Origin: Pectinatus brassicae
Lineage (GTDB): Bacteria > Bacillota > Negativicutes > Selenomonadales > Selenomonadaceae
Length of the DNA stretch: 64,000 bases
Reading direction: 5' to 3'
Assembly: GCF_014201835.1 (NCBI RefSeq)
Contig: NZ_JACHFH010000001.1
Location: forward strand, 111,376 to 175,375
Shown here in pieces: positions 1-8,653 of the stretch. The translations under genes and the position numbers were made by a program. Below the pieces are notes generated by a model, which worked only from the letters and a program-made list of their open reading frames with translations, made no database searches and was not told the DNA's origin. Positions within the stretch are counted from its first letter, which is position 1, and each line of letters opens with the position of its first letter.

Positions 1-1
1 A

Positions 2-2326
2 TTAATCAGAGCTATCGTTGCTGGACAATCAGATGAGGAATTACTGCAGATTGCCTCTTTTTATGACTATTTAGAAATCCAGCCAACCGGCAATAACGAA
101 TTTTTAATCCGCAGTGAAACTTTTCCTGAAATAAAAACAGATGAAGATTTACAAAAAATCAATCTTAAAGTTGCCCAAATTGCTAAGAAGTTGGGGAAAA
201 TGCTCATTGCTACCTGTGATGTTCATTTCTTAAATCCTGAAGACAGTATTTACCGCGCTATTTTAATGGCAGGTAAAGGTTTTAAGGATGCCGACCAACA
301 GCCACCGCTTTATCTGCGAACAACTGAGGAAATGCTGGCAGAATTTACTTATTTAGATGACGAACTGGCCTATCAGGCCGTTGTCGAAAATCCCCGCAAA
401 ATTGCCGATATGATTGATATAATCAAACCAATACCAGATGATTTATATTCACCGATGATTCCCGGTGCTGATGAACAAATCCATGATATGAGTTATACTA
501 AGGCTAAAATGCTCTATGGTGAAAATTTGCCACAACTTGTTTCCGAACGTTTAGAGCTTGAATTACAGTCAATTATCGGCCATGGTTTCGCCGTATTATA
601 TTTAATTGCCCACAAGCTCGTTAAAAAATCACTTGATGATGGTTATCTTGTTGGTTCAAGGGGCTCTGTCGGCTCCTCCTTTGTAGCGACCATGACTGAT
701 ATTACCGAAGTAAACCCACTGCCACCGCATTGGCGCTGCCCAAAATGCCACAGCAGTGAATTTATTACTGATGGCTCTTATGGCTGTGGTTTTGATTTAC
801 CTAATAAAGAATGTCCATATTGCGGTACTTTGATGATAAAAGACGGTCACGATATACCATTTGCTGTATTTATGGGATTTGATGGTGATAAAGTACCTGA
901 TATCGACTTAAATTTCTCCGGTGATTATCAGCCTGTCGCCCATAAATATACAGAAGAATTATTTGGTAAAGATAATGTTTTTCGTGCCGGAACAATAGCT
1001 ACTGTTGCTGATAAAACTGCTTACGGCTATGTCCGCGGTTATTTCAATGACAAAGGTACCAAAAAACGCGATGCTTATATAAACAGTCTTGTTGCTGGCT
1101 GTACCGGCGTAAAAAGAACTACTGGACAGCATCCTGGCGGTATAATGGTTATTCCCCGCAATATGGATGTACATCATTTTACCCCGATACAACGTCCTGC
1201 TGATGATAAGGATACTACCACAATAACGACTCATTTTGACTATCATTCCATCAGCAGTCGTCTGGTTAAGCTTGATATCCTCGGTCATGATGATCCGACC
1301 GTAATAAAAATGCTGGAAAACATTACCCATCGCGACCCCAAAACTATCCCCTTTGATGATCCTGTTACCATGAGTCTTTTTTACTCCACTGATGCTTTAG
1401 GCGTCACGCCGGAACAGCTTGGTGCCACGTCCGGAACTTTTGGTATTCCGGAATTTCGCACACCATTTACACGGCAGATGATTGATGATACAAGACCGGA
1501 AAAATTCAGTGATCTGGTACGAATAAGCGGCTTTTCCCACGGTACTGATGTTTGGCTCAATAATGCCCAGGATTTAATTAAAAATAATACCTGTACCTTA
1601 TCCGATGCCATCTCGGCTCGTGACGATATTATGATGTACTTGATTCATAAAGGCATCGAGCCACTACTTGCTTTCAAAACTATGGAAAATGTTCGTAAGG
1701 GACGCGGCATTAAAGACGATGTCGTTGCTAAATTAAAAGAAGGCGGCATCCCCGACTGGTATATTGACTCCTGCCAAAAAATTAAATATTTATTCCCACG
1801 TGCCCATGCTACGGCATATGTTATGATGGCTTATCGTATTGCTTTTTGTAAAGTGCATTATCCATTAGCTTTCTATACTGCTTATTTTTCCATTCGTGCT
1901 GATGAATTCGATGCCCATCTTATTGCACAGGGACAGGATGCCGTTCGCCAAAGTCTTGATGCATTAGCCGAGCAGGATAAAGTTAAAAAGCTTTCTGTAA
2001 AAGAAAAAGGACTGCAAATCGTTTTAGAATTGGCTTGGGAAATGTATTTACGCGGCTATACCGTGGAAAAAGTAAATCTTTATGAATCATTAGCAGATAA
2101 ATTCATCATGCATGAAAGATCCTTGCTTCCGCCGTTATCAGCTCTGCCCGGCGTAGGAATCACCGCTGCCCATAATATTGTCGAGGCTCGCAAAAATGGT
2201 GAGTTCTCTTCGATTGATGATTTGAAAAAACGTGCTGGTGTACCAACACCTTCTATTGAAATATTACGTGAACACGGCTGCCTTGAAGGCATGAATGAAA
2301 CAGATCAAATTGCCTTATTCGTTTAA
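2..2326 (+). CDS. polC: DNA polymerase III PolC-type alpha subunit, 3' part
   Basis: The reading frame is open from base 2, so the gene begins before the window; about 775 of the usual 1,430 or so residues are present. PolC is the replicative DNA polymerase of low-GC Gram-positive lineages. Visible are the polymerase motif GSRGSVGSSF, a Cys4 zinc module (CPKC and CPYCG), the catalytic palm motif PDIDLNFSGDYQ with its paired aspartates, and near the end a helix-hairpin-helix LPGVGITAAHNI. The N-terminal OB, PHP and proofreading exonuclease parts would lie upstream. The methionine at 191 lies inside the homologous frame and is not the real start. A strong hairpin terminator follows. Confidence 0.97.
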   Translation, partial: LIRAIVAGQSDEELLQIASFYDYLEIQPTGNNEFLIRSETFPEIKTDEDLQKINLKVAQIAKKLGKMLIATCDVHFLNPEDSIYRAILMAGKGFKDADQQPPLYLRTTEEMLAEFTYLDDELAYQAVVENPRKIADMIDIIKPIPDDLYSPMIPGADEQIHDMSYTKAKMLYGENLPQLVSERLELELQSIIGHGFAVLYLIAHKLVKKSLDDGYLVGSRGSVGSSFVATMTDITEVNPLPPHWRCPKCHSSEFITDGSYGCGFDLPNKECPYCGTLMIKDGHDIPFAVFMGFDGDKVPDIDLNFSGDYQPVAHKYTEELFGKDNVFRAGTIATVADKTAYGYVRGYFNDKGTKKRDAYINSLVAGCTGVKRTTGQHPGGIMVIPRNMDVHHFTPIQRPADDKDTTTITTHFDYHSISSRLVKLDILGHDDPTVIKMLENITHRDPKTIPFDDPVTMSLFYSTDALGVTPEQLGATSGTFGIPEFRTPFTRQMIDDTRPEKFSDLVRISGFSHGTDVWLNNAQDLIKNNTCTLSDAISARDDIMMYLIHKGIEPLLAFKTMENVRKGRGIKDDVVAKLKEGGIPDWYIDSCQKIKYLFPRAHATAYVMMAYRIAFCKVHYPLAFYTAYFSIRADEFDAHLIAQGQDAVRQSLDALAEQDKVKKLSVKEKGLQIVLELAWEMYLRGYTVEKVNLYESLADKFIMHERSLLPPLSALPGVGITAAHNIVEARKNGEFSSIDDLKKRAGVPTPSIEILREHGCLEGMNETDQIALFV

Positions 2327-2370
2327 AAAATCGGCGGCTCACATAAAAATGTGAGCCGCCGATTTTTATT
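2327..2370. terminator. bidirectional intrinsic terminator between polC and the GH5 gene
   Basis: A perfect 16-bp stem (2329-2344 with 2349-2364) closes a four-base loop and is flanked by A and T runs on either side. It can end polC on the plus strand and the convergent glycosidase gene on the minus strand. Confidence 0.9.
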
Positions 2371-2373
2371 ATT

Positions 2374-3432
2374 TTAACTATTTTTTTCCTTTGCCAGCAA
2401 TGCCTGTAATAAAGCCTTATCCCATTCATTTTTATTTAAATCATATATGCCAAAAGCTGAACCAAATTCCCAATACCCCCAGGAAAAATCATCCTGCTCG
2501 GCTTCCTTGCGCACACATTCCGTCCATAAAACTCTCATATTCTCAGGCACATTTTTATTTACACCAAATTCCCCTAAAAAAACTGGGACCTTATTATCTA
2601 TAGCCCATTGCTTGACTTGCAGAAAATCACGAGCAATCTTCAGTCGTTCACTAAAAGATGACTGCCACTTGATATTCTTATATTGTTCATAGCCTAAATA
2701 AGGATTATCCTGAAACGTAAACTCCGGTGGCTCATAATAATGAAAAGTCACTATTAAATTATCGGTCTTAGGCAATATTAATTTTTTTAAATCAGCAATA
2801 TTATTATAACTGCCTGCACCAATGATAATATAACGTTTAGGATTATTTTGCCGAATTGTTTTTACAGCACCTGCCAAATATTCATTCCATAAATCAGCTG
2901 TTAAATTTTTCTGCGGCTCATTAAGAATTTCAAAAACCAATTTATCTGAATACTTGCTATATCTTACTGACAGCTGCTGCCATATCTGCAATAAAAGATG
3001 ACGATTTTCTACTGGTTTATCCATTATTTCATTAAAATGATGAAAATCAAGAATAATATATAATCCCTGATTTAGCCCTGCTTCAATATGCTTATCTATT
3101 TTTTTCATGAAATTTTCATCAAGCTTACCATCAACAACATAATCAGAAAACCGTACTGGTAAACGTACACCATCAAAACCTGCTTTTTTTATTGTCGCAA
3201 AATATTCGTCTTTTAATTCCACTCCCCAAAAAATATCTTTAGGTGCATCCAAGGCATTACCAATATTTATAACATGTTTAAATGGCAATATCCTAATATT
3301 ATTTTCTGGTGATATTGCAGCAACCTCCCGACAGTAGGCAATACTGGGGAAAAAACAACTTAATGCTAATATTAAACTGCCTGCCGCTAATATTATATTT
3401 TTTCCCACTAAAAAAAATTCTTTACTCAGCAT
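2374..3432 (-). CDS. secreted glycoside hydrolase family 5 (cellulase-like) enzyme
   Basis: A 352-residue protein with an N-terminal hydrophobic signal or anchor (about residues 11-33) and a GH5 TIM barrel. The acid/base glutamate is in FEILNEPQ (Glu172), the substrate-binding HYY is at 231-233, and the nucleophile is in FLGEFG (Glu288); DFHHF at 129-133 also fits the family. GH5 enzymes hydrolyse beta-1,4-glucans and related polymers by a retaining mechanism outside the cytoplasmic membrane. The gene overlaps the preceding small gene by 11 bp and follows an AlgI-like acyltransferase and a diguanylate cyclase, so it may trim a self-made exopolysaccharide rather than digest food. Exact substrate is not readable from sequence. 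Confidence 0.9.
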   Translation of the reverse strand: MLSKEFFLVGKNIILAAGSLILALSCFFPSIAYCREVAAISPENNIRILPFKHVINIGNALDAPKDIFWGVELKDEYFATIKKAGFDGVRLPVRFSDYVVDGKLDENFMKKIDKHIEAGLNQGLYIILDFHHFNEIMDKPVENRHLLLQIWQQLSVRYSKYSDKLVFEILNEPQKNLTADLWNEYLAGAVKTIRQNNPKRYIIIGAGSYNNIADLKKLILPKTDNLIVTFHYYEPPEFTFQDNPYLGYEQYKNIKWQSSFSERLKIARDFLQVKQWAIDNKVPVFLGEFGVNKNVPENMRVLWTECVRKEAEQDDFSWGYWEFGSAFGIYDLNKNEWDKALLQALLAKEKNS

Positions 3433-3733
3433 AAAAATACCCCGGTGATTCTTTTAATATTTTCAATTTATGGTTATCCCGAAGCAGCATCACTTTTTCT
3501 GCCGCTATATATACATACCTGAATTTATCATATTCAAAAACATTTTTTTCAACATACTCTTTTAATGGGACTAATTTTTCTGTTGAACTATTTACCAAAA
3601 TTGTTCCCTCAGACAAATAAAAATTGTCTATCCGCCCCAAGCTGCTTACCATATTCATCAGCGAAAAACTACACCAAAATACAACAATAAATACAGCTGC
3701 AACTATTTTCATGCGAAAAAATTTTTTTACCAT
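3422..3733 (-). CDS. small single-pass membrane protein, unknown function
   Basis: A 103-residue protein with one hydrophobic segment (about residues 8-30, rich in Val, Phe and Ile) after a basic start, then a polar domain of about 70 residues. No family is recognised. It lies 19 bp after the acyltransferase gene and overlaps the start of the GH5 gene by 11 bp, so it is probably translated as part of the same exopolysaccharide operon. An internal ATG at codon 8 is a possible alternative start. It could also be a remnant of a longer protein, since the operon has suffered a deletion upstream. Confidence 0.6.
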   Translation of the reverse strand: MVKKFFRMKIVAAVFIVVFWCSFSLMNMVSSLGRIDNFYLSEGTILVNSSTEKLVPLKEYVEKNVFEYDKFRYVYIAAEKVMLLRDNHKLKILKESPGYFYAE

Positions 3734-3752
3734 ATTTTATCAACTCTTTTTC

Positions 3753-4838
3753 TCAAAAGCTAAAATAAACAAATGATATTTTAGTTCCTATCATTAAATA
3801 TGACAATGCTATAACAAATAATACCAGCATACAAACCGGATATATAATCATAACAAAATTCGTATACCATGACTTAAAAACATTGTTTATCAGCAATGTA
3901 TTCATACGACGTGATATTGGCAGACAAAATAATAGCGCAATTATATAATATATACCATAGGCACTTATGAATTGGACAGCATAATGCATATCAAATCCCC
4001 CGACACCTATTAAGCCCACAAAATATCGCCCCGCCAGCAACAGCGATTCTGACCTGAACAAGATTCCTGAGAGTACAACAAATATAAAGAAATATATATG
4101 TCGATAAAAATCAGCAATATTTCGTTTGTCCCATTCCACTAAAATTTCCATTAACGTAAATAAAAAATTATAAATTGCCCATACGATAAATGTTGAATTA
4201 AGGCCATGCCATATCCCTAATAAAATAAATATTAAAAACACATTTCGTATTAAGATATCCTTATTTTTTACCACTGAGCCACCTAGTGGAATATAAACAT
4301 ATTCCTTGAACCAATCTGCCAAAGTAATATGCCAACGACGCCAAAATTCTCTTACCGATTTAGTAATATAAGGATAATTGAAGTTTTCCGGCAGCTTAAA
4401 CCCCAGCATATAGCCCATGCCTATAGACATATCACAATACCCGGAAAAATCAAAATAAAACTGTAGTCCATATGATATGATTCCCAGCCATGCTAAAGGA
4501 AACGGCAATATTGTTTCATTATTCATCGCAAAAGCCTGATTAGCGACCAAGCCGATAGTATCAGCTATAATCCATTTTTTTGCCATTCCCTTTACCAAGC
4601 GGCAAACCCCTGTTGAGAATAAACGTAATGAGTATTTTCTTCCATAAACCTGCTGCTCAAATTCCACATATCTCATCAACGGGCCAAATATCAGCTTAGG
4701 GAAAAATATAATATACAAACAAAAACCGATTACATCGTTGCCCTGCTTTATCTGTCCTCTATAAATATCGACTAGATACGAAATAGCCAGCAGTACATAA
4801 AAAGATATTCCCAAAGTAATCATCAGCGTCGGATGCAA
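3753..4838 (-). CDS. MBOAT O-acyltransferase, AlgI-like, N-terminally truncated
   Basis: A polytopic membrane protein of the MBOAT family that, in AlgI, passes acetyl groups across the membrane to O-acetylate an exported polysaccharide. The family core is present: LGISFY, FDFSGYCDMSIG, the conserved WRRWHITLADW and the second histidine in GIWHG, and the C-terminus ends like AlgI. Length is 361 against about 470-520 residues. Homology can be followed about 20 codons further upstream (KYF near 4898) before a stop in that frame, so the first 85-100 residues, with two or three membrane helices, are missing. The only start is a TTG. Probably a broken gene, although the catalytic histidines remain. 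Confidence 0.75.
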   Translation of the reverse strand: MHPTLMITLGISFYVLLAISYLVDIYRGQIKQGNDVIGFCLYIIFFPKLIFGPLMRYVEFEQQVYGRKYSLRLFSTGVCRLVKGMAKKWIIADTIGLVANQAFAMNNETILPFPLAWLGIISYGLQFYFDFSGYCDMSIGMGYMLGFKLPENFNYPYITKSVREFWRRWHITLADWFKEYVYIPLGGSVVKNKDILIRNVFLIFILLGIWHGLNSTFIVWAIYNFLFTLMEILVEWDKRNIADFYRHIYFFIFVVLSGILFRSESLLLAGRYFVGLIGVGGFDMHYAVQFISAYGIYYIIALLFCLPISRRMNTLLINNVFKSWYTNFVMIIYPVCMLVLFVIALSYLMIGTKISFVYFSF

Positions 4839-4891
4839 GTTTGTTACAAAATTACCGGCATCAAAATCATTACCACTGATATAAAAATATT

Positions 4892-5020
4892 TTATGCTTC
4901 ATCAATAAGCAATTTTGCATTCTGCGGTACAGATATAGCAGTATAGGCAAAGGCATTATTAGAGCTGTACCATAGACACGTCAGTAATGACAACATTACT
5001 TTGCCATAATATTTTTTCAT
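4892..5020 (-). pseudogene. 42-codon secreted-protein 5' remnant fused to the acyltransferase gene
   Basis: Starts 26 bp after the diguanylate cyclase with ATG at 5018-5020 and a GGGA ribosome site. It encodes a basic start, a hydrophobic signal-like stretch (KVMLSLLTCLWYSS) and about 20 more residues, then stops. The stop lies exactly where the AlgI-like homology begins in another frame. The most economical reading is a deletion joining the 5' end of one exported-protein gene to the middle of the acyltransferase gene. A genuine short peptide is the alternative. Confidence 0.5.
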
Positions 5021-5046
5021 TGTTTATCCCTTACTATATTCATTAA

Positions 5047-6348
5047 TTATTCATCACGATATATACAATAACGGTTCTTGCCCGCATTTTTAGCCCTATA
5101 CAATGCTACATCCGCACTTTTAGTTAGTTCCATAATGTCGCTGCCATTATAAGGATATATACTAATCCCAATACTGCATGTTACCAATATTGTTTTCTCT
5201 ACAAGATAATACGGTTTTTGAATAATATCTATTATCTTATTGGCAACAGTAATCACCGCATCTGTATCAGCAACATCTTCTATAATTAAAGTGAATTCAT
5301 CGCCCCCCATACGAGCAACAATATCATTTTTCCTAATAGTATGTGCTAATCGCTCTGACACCTTCTGCAGTAAAATATCACCAACATCATGCCCCAAACT
5401 ATCATTAACATTTTTAAAATTATCTACATCCAAAAAGAATGTTGCCAGCATTTTATTTTCTACCTTGGCCCGCATCAGTGCTTTTTTTAAATATTCATAA
5501 TAAAAACGCCTGTTGGGCAGTCCTGTCAACGCATCATGATAAGCCTGATGGTAAAGTTCTGATTCATATTTTAATCGTTCTGTTAAATCATTGGTTATAG
5601 CATAATAATATTCTATTTCATCATCTATTTTGTTACGAATAACCCCTATCGTAACTGCTTCTAAATAAAAAGTACCATTACGACGTTTATTCCAAATTTC
5701 ACCTTTCCAGTTTCCAACTTTTTTTAATTTATCAATCATATCATCATAAAATTGTGCATTATGTCTTTTCGTTTTAAAAAACTTTATATTTTTCCCTTGT
5801 ATTTCATTTAATATATAGCCGCATGATGCTAAAAAAGCCTTATTGGCATCTAAAATACTGCCCTGACTGTCCGTTACTATAAAACCATTGTTAGCATACA
5901 AAAACAATTTTTTATGCAGCTGTAATTTTTTGGCAATAAAATTTATCGCCGCTTTTTTTTTCTGCAATTTTTCTTCTAACTTAAGCTGTTCAGTAATATC
6001 CCGGCCAATGCTTACTGCCCCAATAAGCTTATTTTCATTATTGTATACCGGCACAACAGTTAGTGAAATATCTATTATTCTTCCATCCTTGGTTTGCCGT
6101 TTTGTAATAAAATTTTTTATCGGCTGATTATTGATAATATTGGATTCAATATATAGCAGCTGATCTTTTGTTTCTTTCGGTATTAATAATTTTATCGGCT
6201 TATCAACAATTTCCTGGGCTAAATACCCATAGATAACAGTTGCTCCTTTACTCCAATATTTCACAGAAAAATTCATATCTTTTATAATTATGGCATCATT
6301 AGAAGATGACATAATCGTTTCAAAATAAGTCTTTATATCAAATTCCAT
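5047..6348 (-). CDS. PAS-PAS-GGDEF diguanylate cyclase
   Basis: Two PAS/PAC sensor modules (about residues 1-125 and 145-265) are followed by a GGDEF domain that makes the second messenger c-di-GMP from two GTP. The active-site motif is intact (MGGDEF) and an inhibitory I-site RKND stands five residues before it, so product feedback is expected. No transmembrane segment is seen, so sensing is cytoplasmic. The start chosen is the ATG at 6348, eight bases after GGAGG; the upstream ATG at 6363 contains that ribosome site. The gene heads a cluster with an O-acyltransferase and a glycosidase, which suggests control of a surface polysaccharide. Confidence 0.93.
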   Translation of the reverse strand: MEFDIKTYFETIMSSSNDAIIIKDMNFSVKYWSKGATVIYGYLAQEIVDKPIKLLIPKETKDQLLYIESNIINNQPIKNFITKRQTKDGRIIDISLTVVPVYNNENKLIGAVSIGRDITEQLKLEEKLQKKKAAINFIAKKLQLHKKLFLYANNGFIVTDSQGSILDANKAFLASCGYILNEIQGKNIKFFKTKRHNAQFYDDMIDKLKKVGNWKGEIWNKRRNGTFYLEAVTIGVIRNKIDDEIEYYYAITNDLTERLKYESELYHQAYHDALTGLPNRRFYYEYLKKALMRAKVENKMLATFFLDVDNFKNVNDSLGHDVGDILLQKVSERLAHTIRKNDIVARMGGDEFTLIIEDVADTDAVITVANKIIDIIQKPYYLVEKTILVTCSIGISIYPYNGSDIMELTKSADVALYRAKNAGKNRYCIYRDE

Positions 6349-6489
6349 CATAAATTCCTCCATGGCATTAAAATATTTAGTACAAATCCTTTGTCAAAAA
6401 ATATTAACTTTAAGAAAATTGGTTCAATTTATAAAATTCCTCTTTACTATTCTATTTCCTTCTTGCAACTAAAATTAACTGCCTAAAAA

Positions 6490-6522
6490 TAAATAAAAAA
6501 CACCATCCAATTGGATGGTGTT
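6490..6522 (-). terminator. intrinsic terminator of the 6S-like RNA
   Basis: The perfect palindrome at 6501-6520 (ten-base arms) is followed on the minus strand by a T-rich tract. It ends the small RNA transcribed from the promoter at 6735-6763. Confidence 0.85.
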
Positions 6523-6727
6523 CTTTATAGGCCCAAAATGCCGTAACTTTCTACATGCCTAGACCTGCATATATGCAGGGCGGTACCTTAAGACAATACT
6601 TTTGCTATTCACTACAAGGTGATCCAGCAGCTATAAGTCAAAATCAGGTTCCTTTTTGGGAAAGAGTAAGGTTAGACATAATTAAAAAGCTTACAAACAC
6701 TACAGGCCTGAGATATACGTTATTTCT
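6495..6727 (-). ncRNA. ssrS: structured small RNA, candidate 6S RNA
   Basis: A non-coding transcript of about 230 nt with its own promoter (6735-6763) and terminator (6490-6522). The two ends pair in a long interrupted stem: AGGCCT at 6704-6709 with 6529-6534, then a UUGUAA/UUACGG block, a GCUUUU/GAAAGU block and a UUAUGUCUA/UAGGCAUGU block. Inside, the 3' side carries a perfect hairpin CCTGCAT/ATGCAGG (about 6573-6590) and the distal part an ACCUU/AAGGU stem. A long closing stem, an open centre and a 3'-side hairpin are the architecture of 6S RNA, which sequesters RNA polymerase. No covariance search was possible, so the family assignment is tentative; that a discrete structured RNA exists is more certain. 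Confidence 0.5.
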
Positions 6728-6734
6728 GTAATTT

Positions 6735-6763
6735 ATAATAGCACAAATAAATATGCCGTGCAA
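6735..6763 (-). promoter_or_regulatory. sigma-70 type promoter of the 6S-like RNA
   Basis: On the minus strand TTGCAC (6758-6763) and TATTAT (6735-6740) are separated by exactly 17 bases. Start of transcription is expected near 6727. Confidence 0.7.
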
Positions 6764-6766
6764 GAC

Positions 6767-6795
6767 TTGACAAATATACTTAAATTCTATACAGT
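6767..6795 (+). promoter_or_regulatory. promoter of the 108-residue hypothetical gene
   Basis: TTGACA (6767-6772), 17-base spacer, TACAGT (6790-6795). It points away from the small-RNA promoter, four bases apart, giving a leader of about 110 bases before the ATG at 6915. Confidence 0.6.
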
Positions 6796-6914
6796 TGTGC
6801 TACTGAATTATTTTTGGTAAAATTAGTGTAGTTTTTCACAATCACTATCGCATCTTACCACTGCTATTTTTTATTGTATATAATCCTATATTATCGAAAG
6901 AGGTATTTATTTAA

Positions 6915-7241
6915 ATGAATAATACATTTCAGGTTGCTGTTAATTGGTATGATTTTGAAACTTATAATGATATTGGCTATATTGAATATTATATTGAAGA
7001 AAAAAAAGCTGCTATCTTCTTAAAATCAGAACAAGCAAAAAAATCCGTAACAGATTTCTTAGCTAAAAGTCTTACTTTGCAAATTCCTCATAAAACAATG
7101 CATGATTTCACATCGATTACTATAAATCCACTAGATAATCTTGATAACTTCAAATTGGCCTTAACACGTTTATGGGAACATACCAATGTCTATGTTAATT
7201 GGAGCCGTCCTGTTGACTATGTCATTGAGCATATGGATTAA
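6915..7241 (+). CDS. hypothetical protein, 108 residues
   Basis: Starts with ATG after AAGAGG and has its own promoter and a terminator downstream, so it is a monocistronic gene. The product is soluble-looking, rich in aromatic and acidic residues, without signal peptide, membrane helix or cysteine motif. I do not recognise the family. Codon use matches its neighbours, so there is no sign of recent transfer. Confidence 0.75.
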   Translation: MNNTFQVAVNWYDFETYNDIGYIEYYIEEKKAAIFLKSEQAKKSVTDFLAKSLTLQIPHKTMHDFTSITINPLDNLDNFKLALTRLWEHTNVYVNWSRPVDYVIEHMD

Positions 7242-7245
7242 AAAA

Positions 7246-7290
7246 TAATAAAAATGCTGCTTACTAAATGTAAGCATCATTTTTATTATA
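7246..7290. terminator. terminator between convergent genes
   Basis: An imperfect inverted repeat (AAAATG..GCTTAC paired with GTAAGC..CATTTT around 7251-7286) with a T run on the plus strand and A run on the other side. It can serve both the gene ending at 7241 and the convergent gene ending at 7286. Confidence 0.75.
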
Positions 7291-7963
7291 AAATATTTTT
7301 TATTGTGTTAATAAGCATATTGCCGCCATTAATTGAAGTGTGTAAATATAATACTCCTTCAGCACTTGTTATATCATCAATGTTTACAGCGTCAACTAAA
7401 CTGTTGCCCATTATTTCCACTTGCTTCAATGATGATTTATCAATAAATGGTTTAAAATTTATTATTAAATTATTATCTTTTGCTTCTACTGCTACTCCAT
7501 ATTGATTATCACTTAGGGGATTGCCAAACAATTTCATCAGCATACCAATACTCATACGTGAAAAAAGCCAGGAAGTAACCGGACGATTAAGTAATTCCTT
7601 TTTATCAATATGGACGGTCATCGAAGACATATCCTTATTTTGTTTAAAGGCAGTAATTGTTCCTTCCACTTTTATTTTTCCCGAAGCTGCTGTATCAATA
7701 TCAGCTTCTATTTTATTATCCGCATGAATATTAAGCTTTACCTGCTTAAATTCCGGATATTCCGCTAAAACTGACTGCAGATAATTATCAATAGCCGTTT
7801 GCGGTACAGCCACAACACCATCCTCAAGCTGATTCATAGTTTGGGCATTCCATGTGTCTTCAATAATTTTTTGTGAATTATCACTTATAAAACTAAAGGC
7901 AAATACAGATTGTGAGAAAAAAACTAAAAACGTTAAACATAACAAAACGACCTTACGCCGCAT
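7286..7963 (-). CDS. exported protein of unknown function
   Basis: A 225-residue protein with a clear signal peptide (basic start MRRK, hydrophobic core to about residue 22, then AFA). The start at 7963 is seven bases after AGAGGTG. The mature part alternates short beta-like stretches containing GKIKVEGTI and FKPFIDK. The pattern is loosely reminiscent of LmeA-type (DUF2993) lipid-binding proteins, but this is a guess. In a diderm cell it would be periplasmic. Its upstream neighbour on the same strand, yjbQ, is separated by a terminator, so it is probably transcribed alone. Confidence 0.7.
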   Translation of the reverse strand: MRRKVVLLCLTFLVFFSQSVFAFSFISDNSQKIIEDTWNAQTMNQLEDGVVAVPQTAIDNYLQSVLAEYPEFKQVKLNIHADNKIEADIDTAASGKIKVEGTITAFKQNKDMSSMTVHIDKKELLNRPVTSWLFSRMSIGMLMKLFGNPLSDNQYGVAVEAKDNNLIINFKPFIDKSSLKQVEIMGNSLVDAVNIDDITSAEGVLYLHTSINGGNMLINTIKNIL

Positions 7964-8059
7964 AGTCAAGCACCTCTATTAATAAAATTAGAATATATTG
8001 CTCACCTATTATACATTCTTCTATCATAATATAAAAGAGGAAAAATAAAATATTTTATA

Positions 8060-8114
8060 TAAAAAAAAACCAATCGCTCTATCTAAAAAAATAATAGAAC
8101 AATTGGTTTTTTTA
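8060..8114 (-). terminator. terminator after yjbQ
   Basis: AAAAACCAAT near 8067-8076 pairs with ATTGGTTTTT near 8102-8111, followed by a T run on the minus strand. Confidence 0.7.
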
Positions 8115-8636
8115 TTATTCACCAATAATGATAATCTTACATTTACGCGGACGCGGTCTGGCCCTGTCAAAATCAACAAAATAAACATAGCCCGTTGTCC
8201 CCACTCCAAGCTTGCCTTCATCAACTTCAAAAGTTTCACTGGAGCCAATAAGCGTTGCCTTTAAATGGGCATCACAGTTCAAAAGGGCACTACGGTCGCC
8301 GCCTGGTAAATAAAATTCCGCTTCCGGCCATGATTCAACTTCTGCAAAATGTTTTTCGCCGGGATAATTATACTGCCCCTGTTCAATATTATCCGGTATG
8401 ATTTTTTTAAGTACATTATTTAAATCTACTTGTAAAAATTCATCGCCATTTTCATCATAATCATGTACGAATTCCTCAAAAAAAACAGCACAGGTTGTAT
8501 GCGGTGATATTACCGTACAAATTCCATTTTTTATCCTGCTGTTTTCAATAGCCTTTTTTACACTCTTAGTAATATCAATAAAAGTAGGCCGTTGTCCATG
8601 TGATTCCAGTTTAATCGTTTCCTTATAAACCGTCAT
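8115..8636 (-). CDS. yjbQ: YjbQ / UPF0047 family protein
   Basis: A 173-residue member of the YjbQ family (secondary thiamine-phosphate synthase activity in some members; true role unsettled). Family hallmarks are visible: the early VISPHTTCAV segment with a metal-binding histidine and conserved Cys, EFVHDYDENG, CDAHLKA, and a C-terminal GTTGYVYFVDFD. Length is somewhat above the usual 130-140 residues because of an insertion around residues 70-110. It starts 17 bp after the isomerase-like gene on the same strand and may share its transcript and GntR control. Confidence 0.88.
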   Translation of the reverse strand: MTVYKETIKLESHGQRPTFIDITKSVKKAIENSRIKNGICTVISPHTTCAVFFEEFVHDYDENGDEFLQVDLNNVLKKIIPDNIEQGQYNYPGEKHFAEVESWPEAEFYLPGGDRSALLNCDAHLKATLIGSSETFEVDEGKLGVGTTGYVYFVDFDRARPRPRKCKIIIIGE

Positions 8637-8653
8637 ATTTGTTCACACTCCAA

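Noticed and set aside
6500..6730. T-box or c-di-GMP riboswitch controlling the diguanylate cyclase gene
   Set aside because: A GGTACCGC stretch recalls the T-box core, but the RNA has its own terminator before the gene, its ends pair with each other and no Stem I or GEMM core is present.
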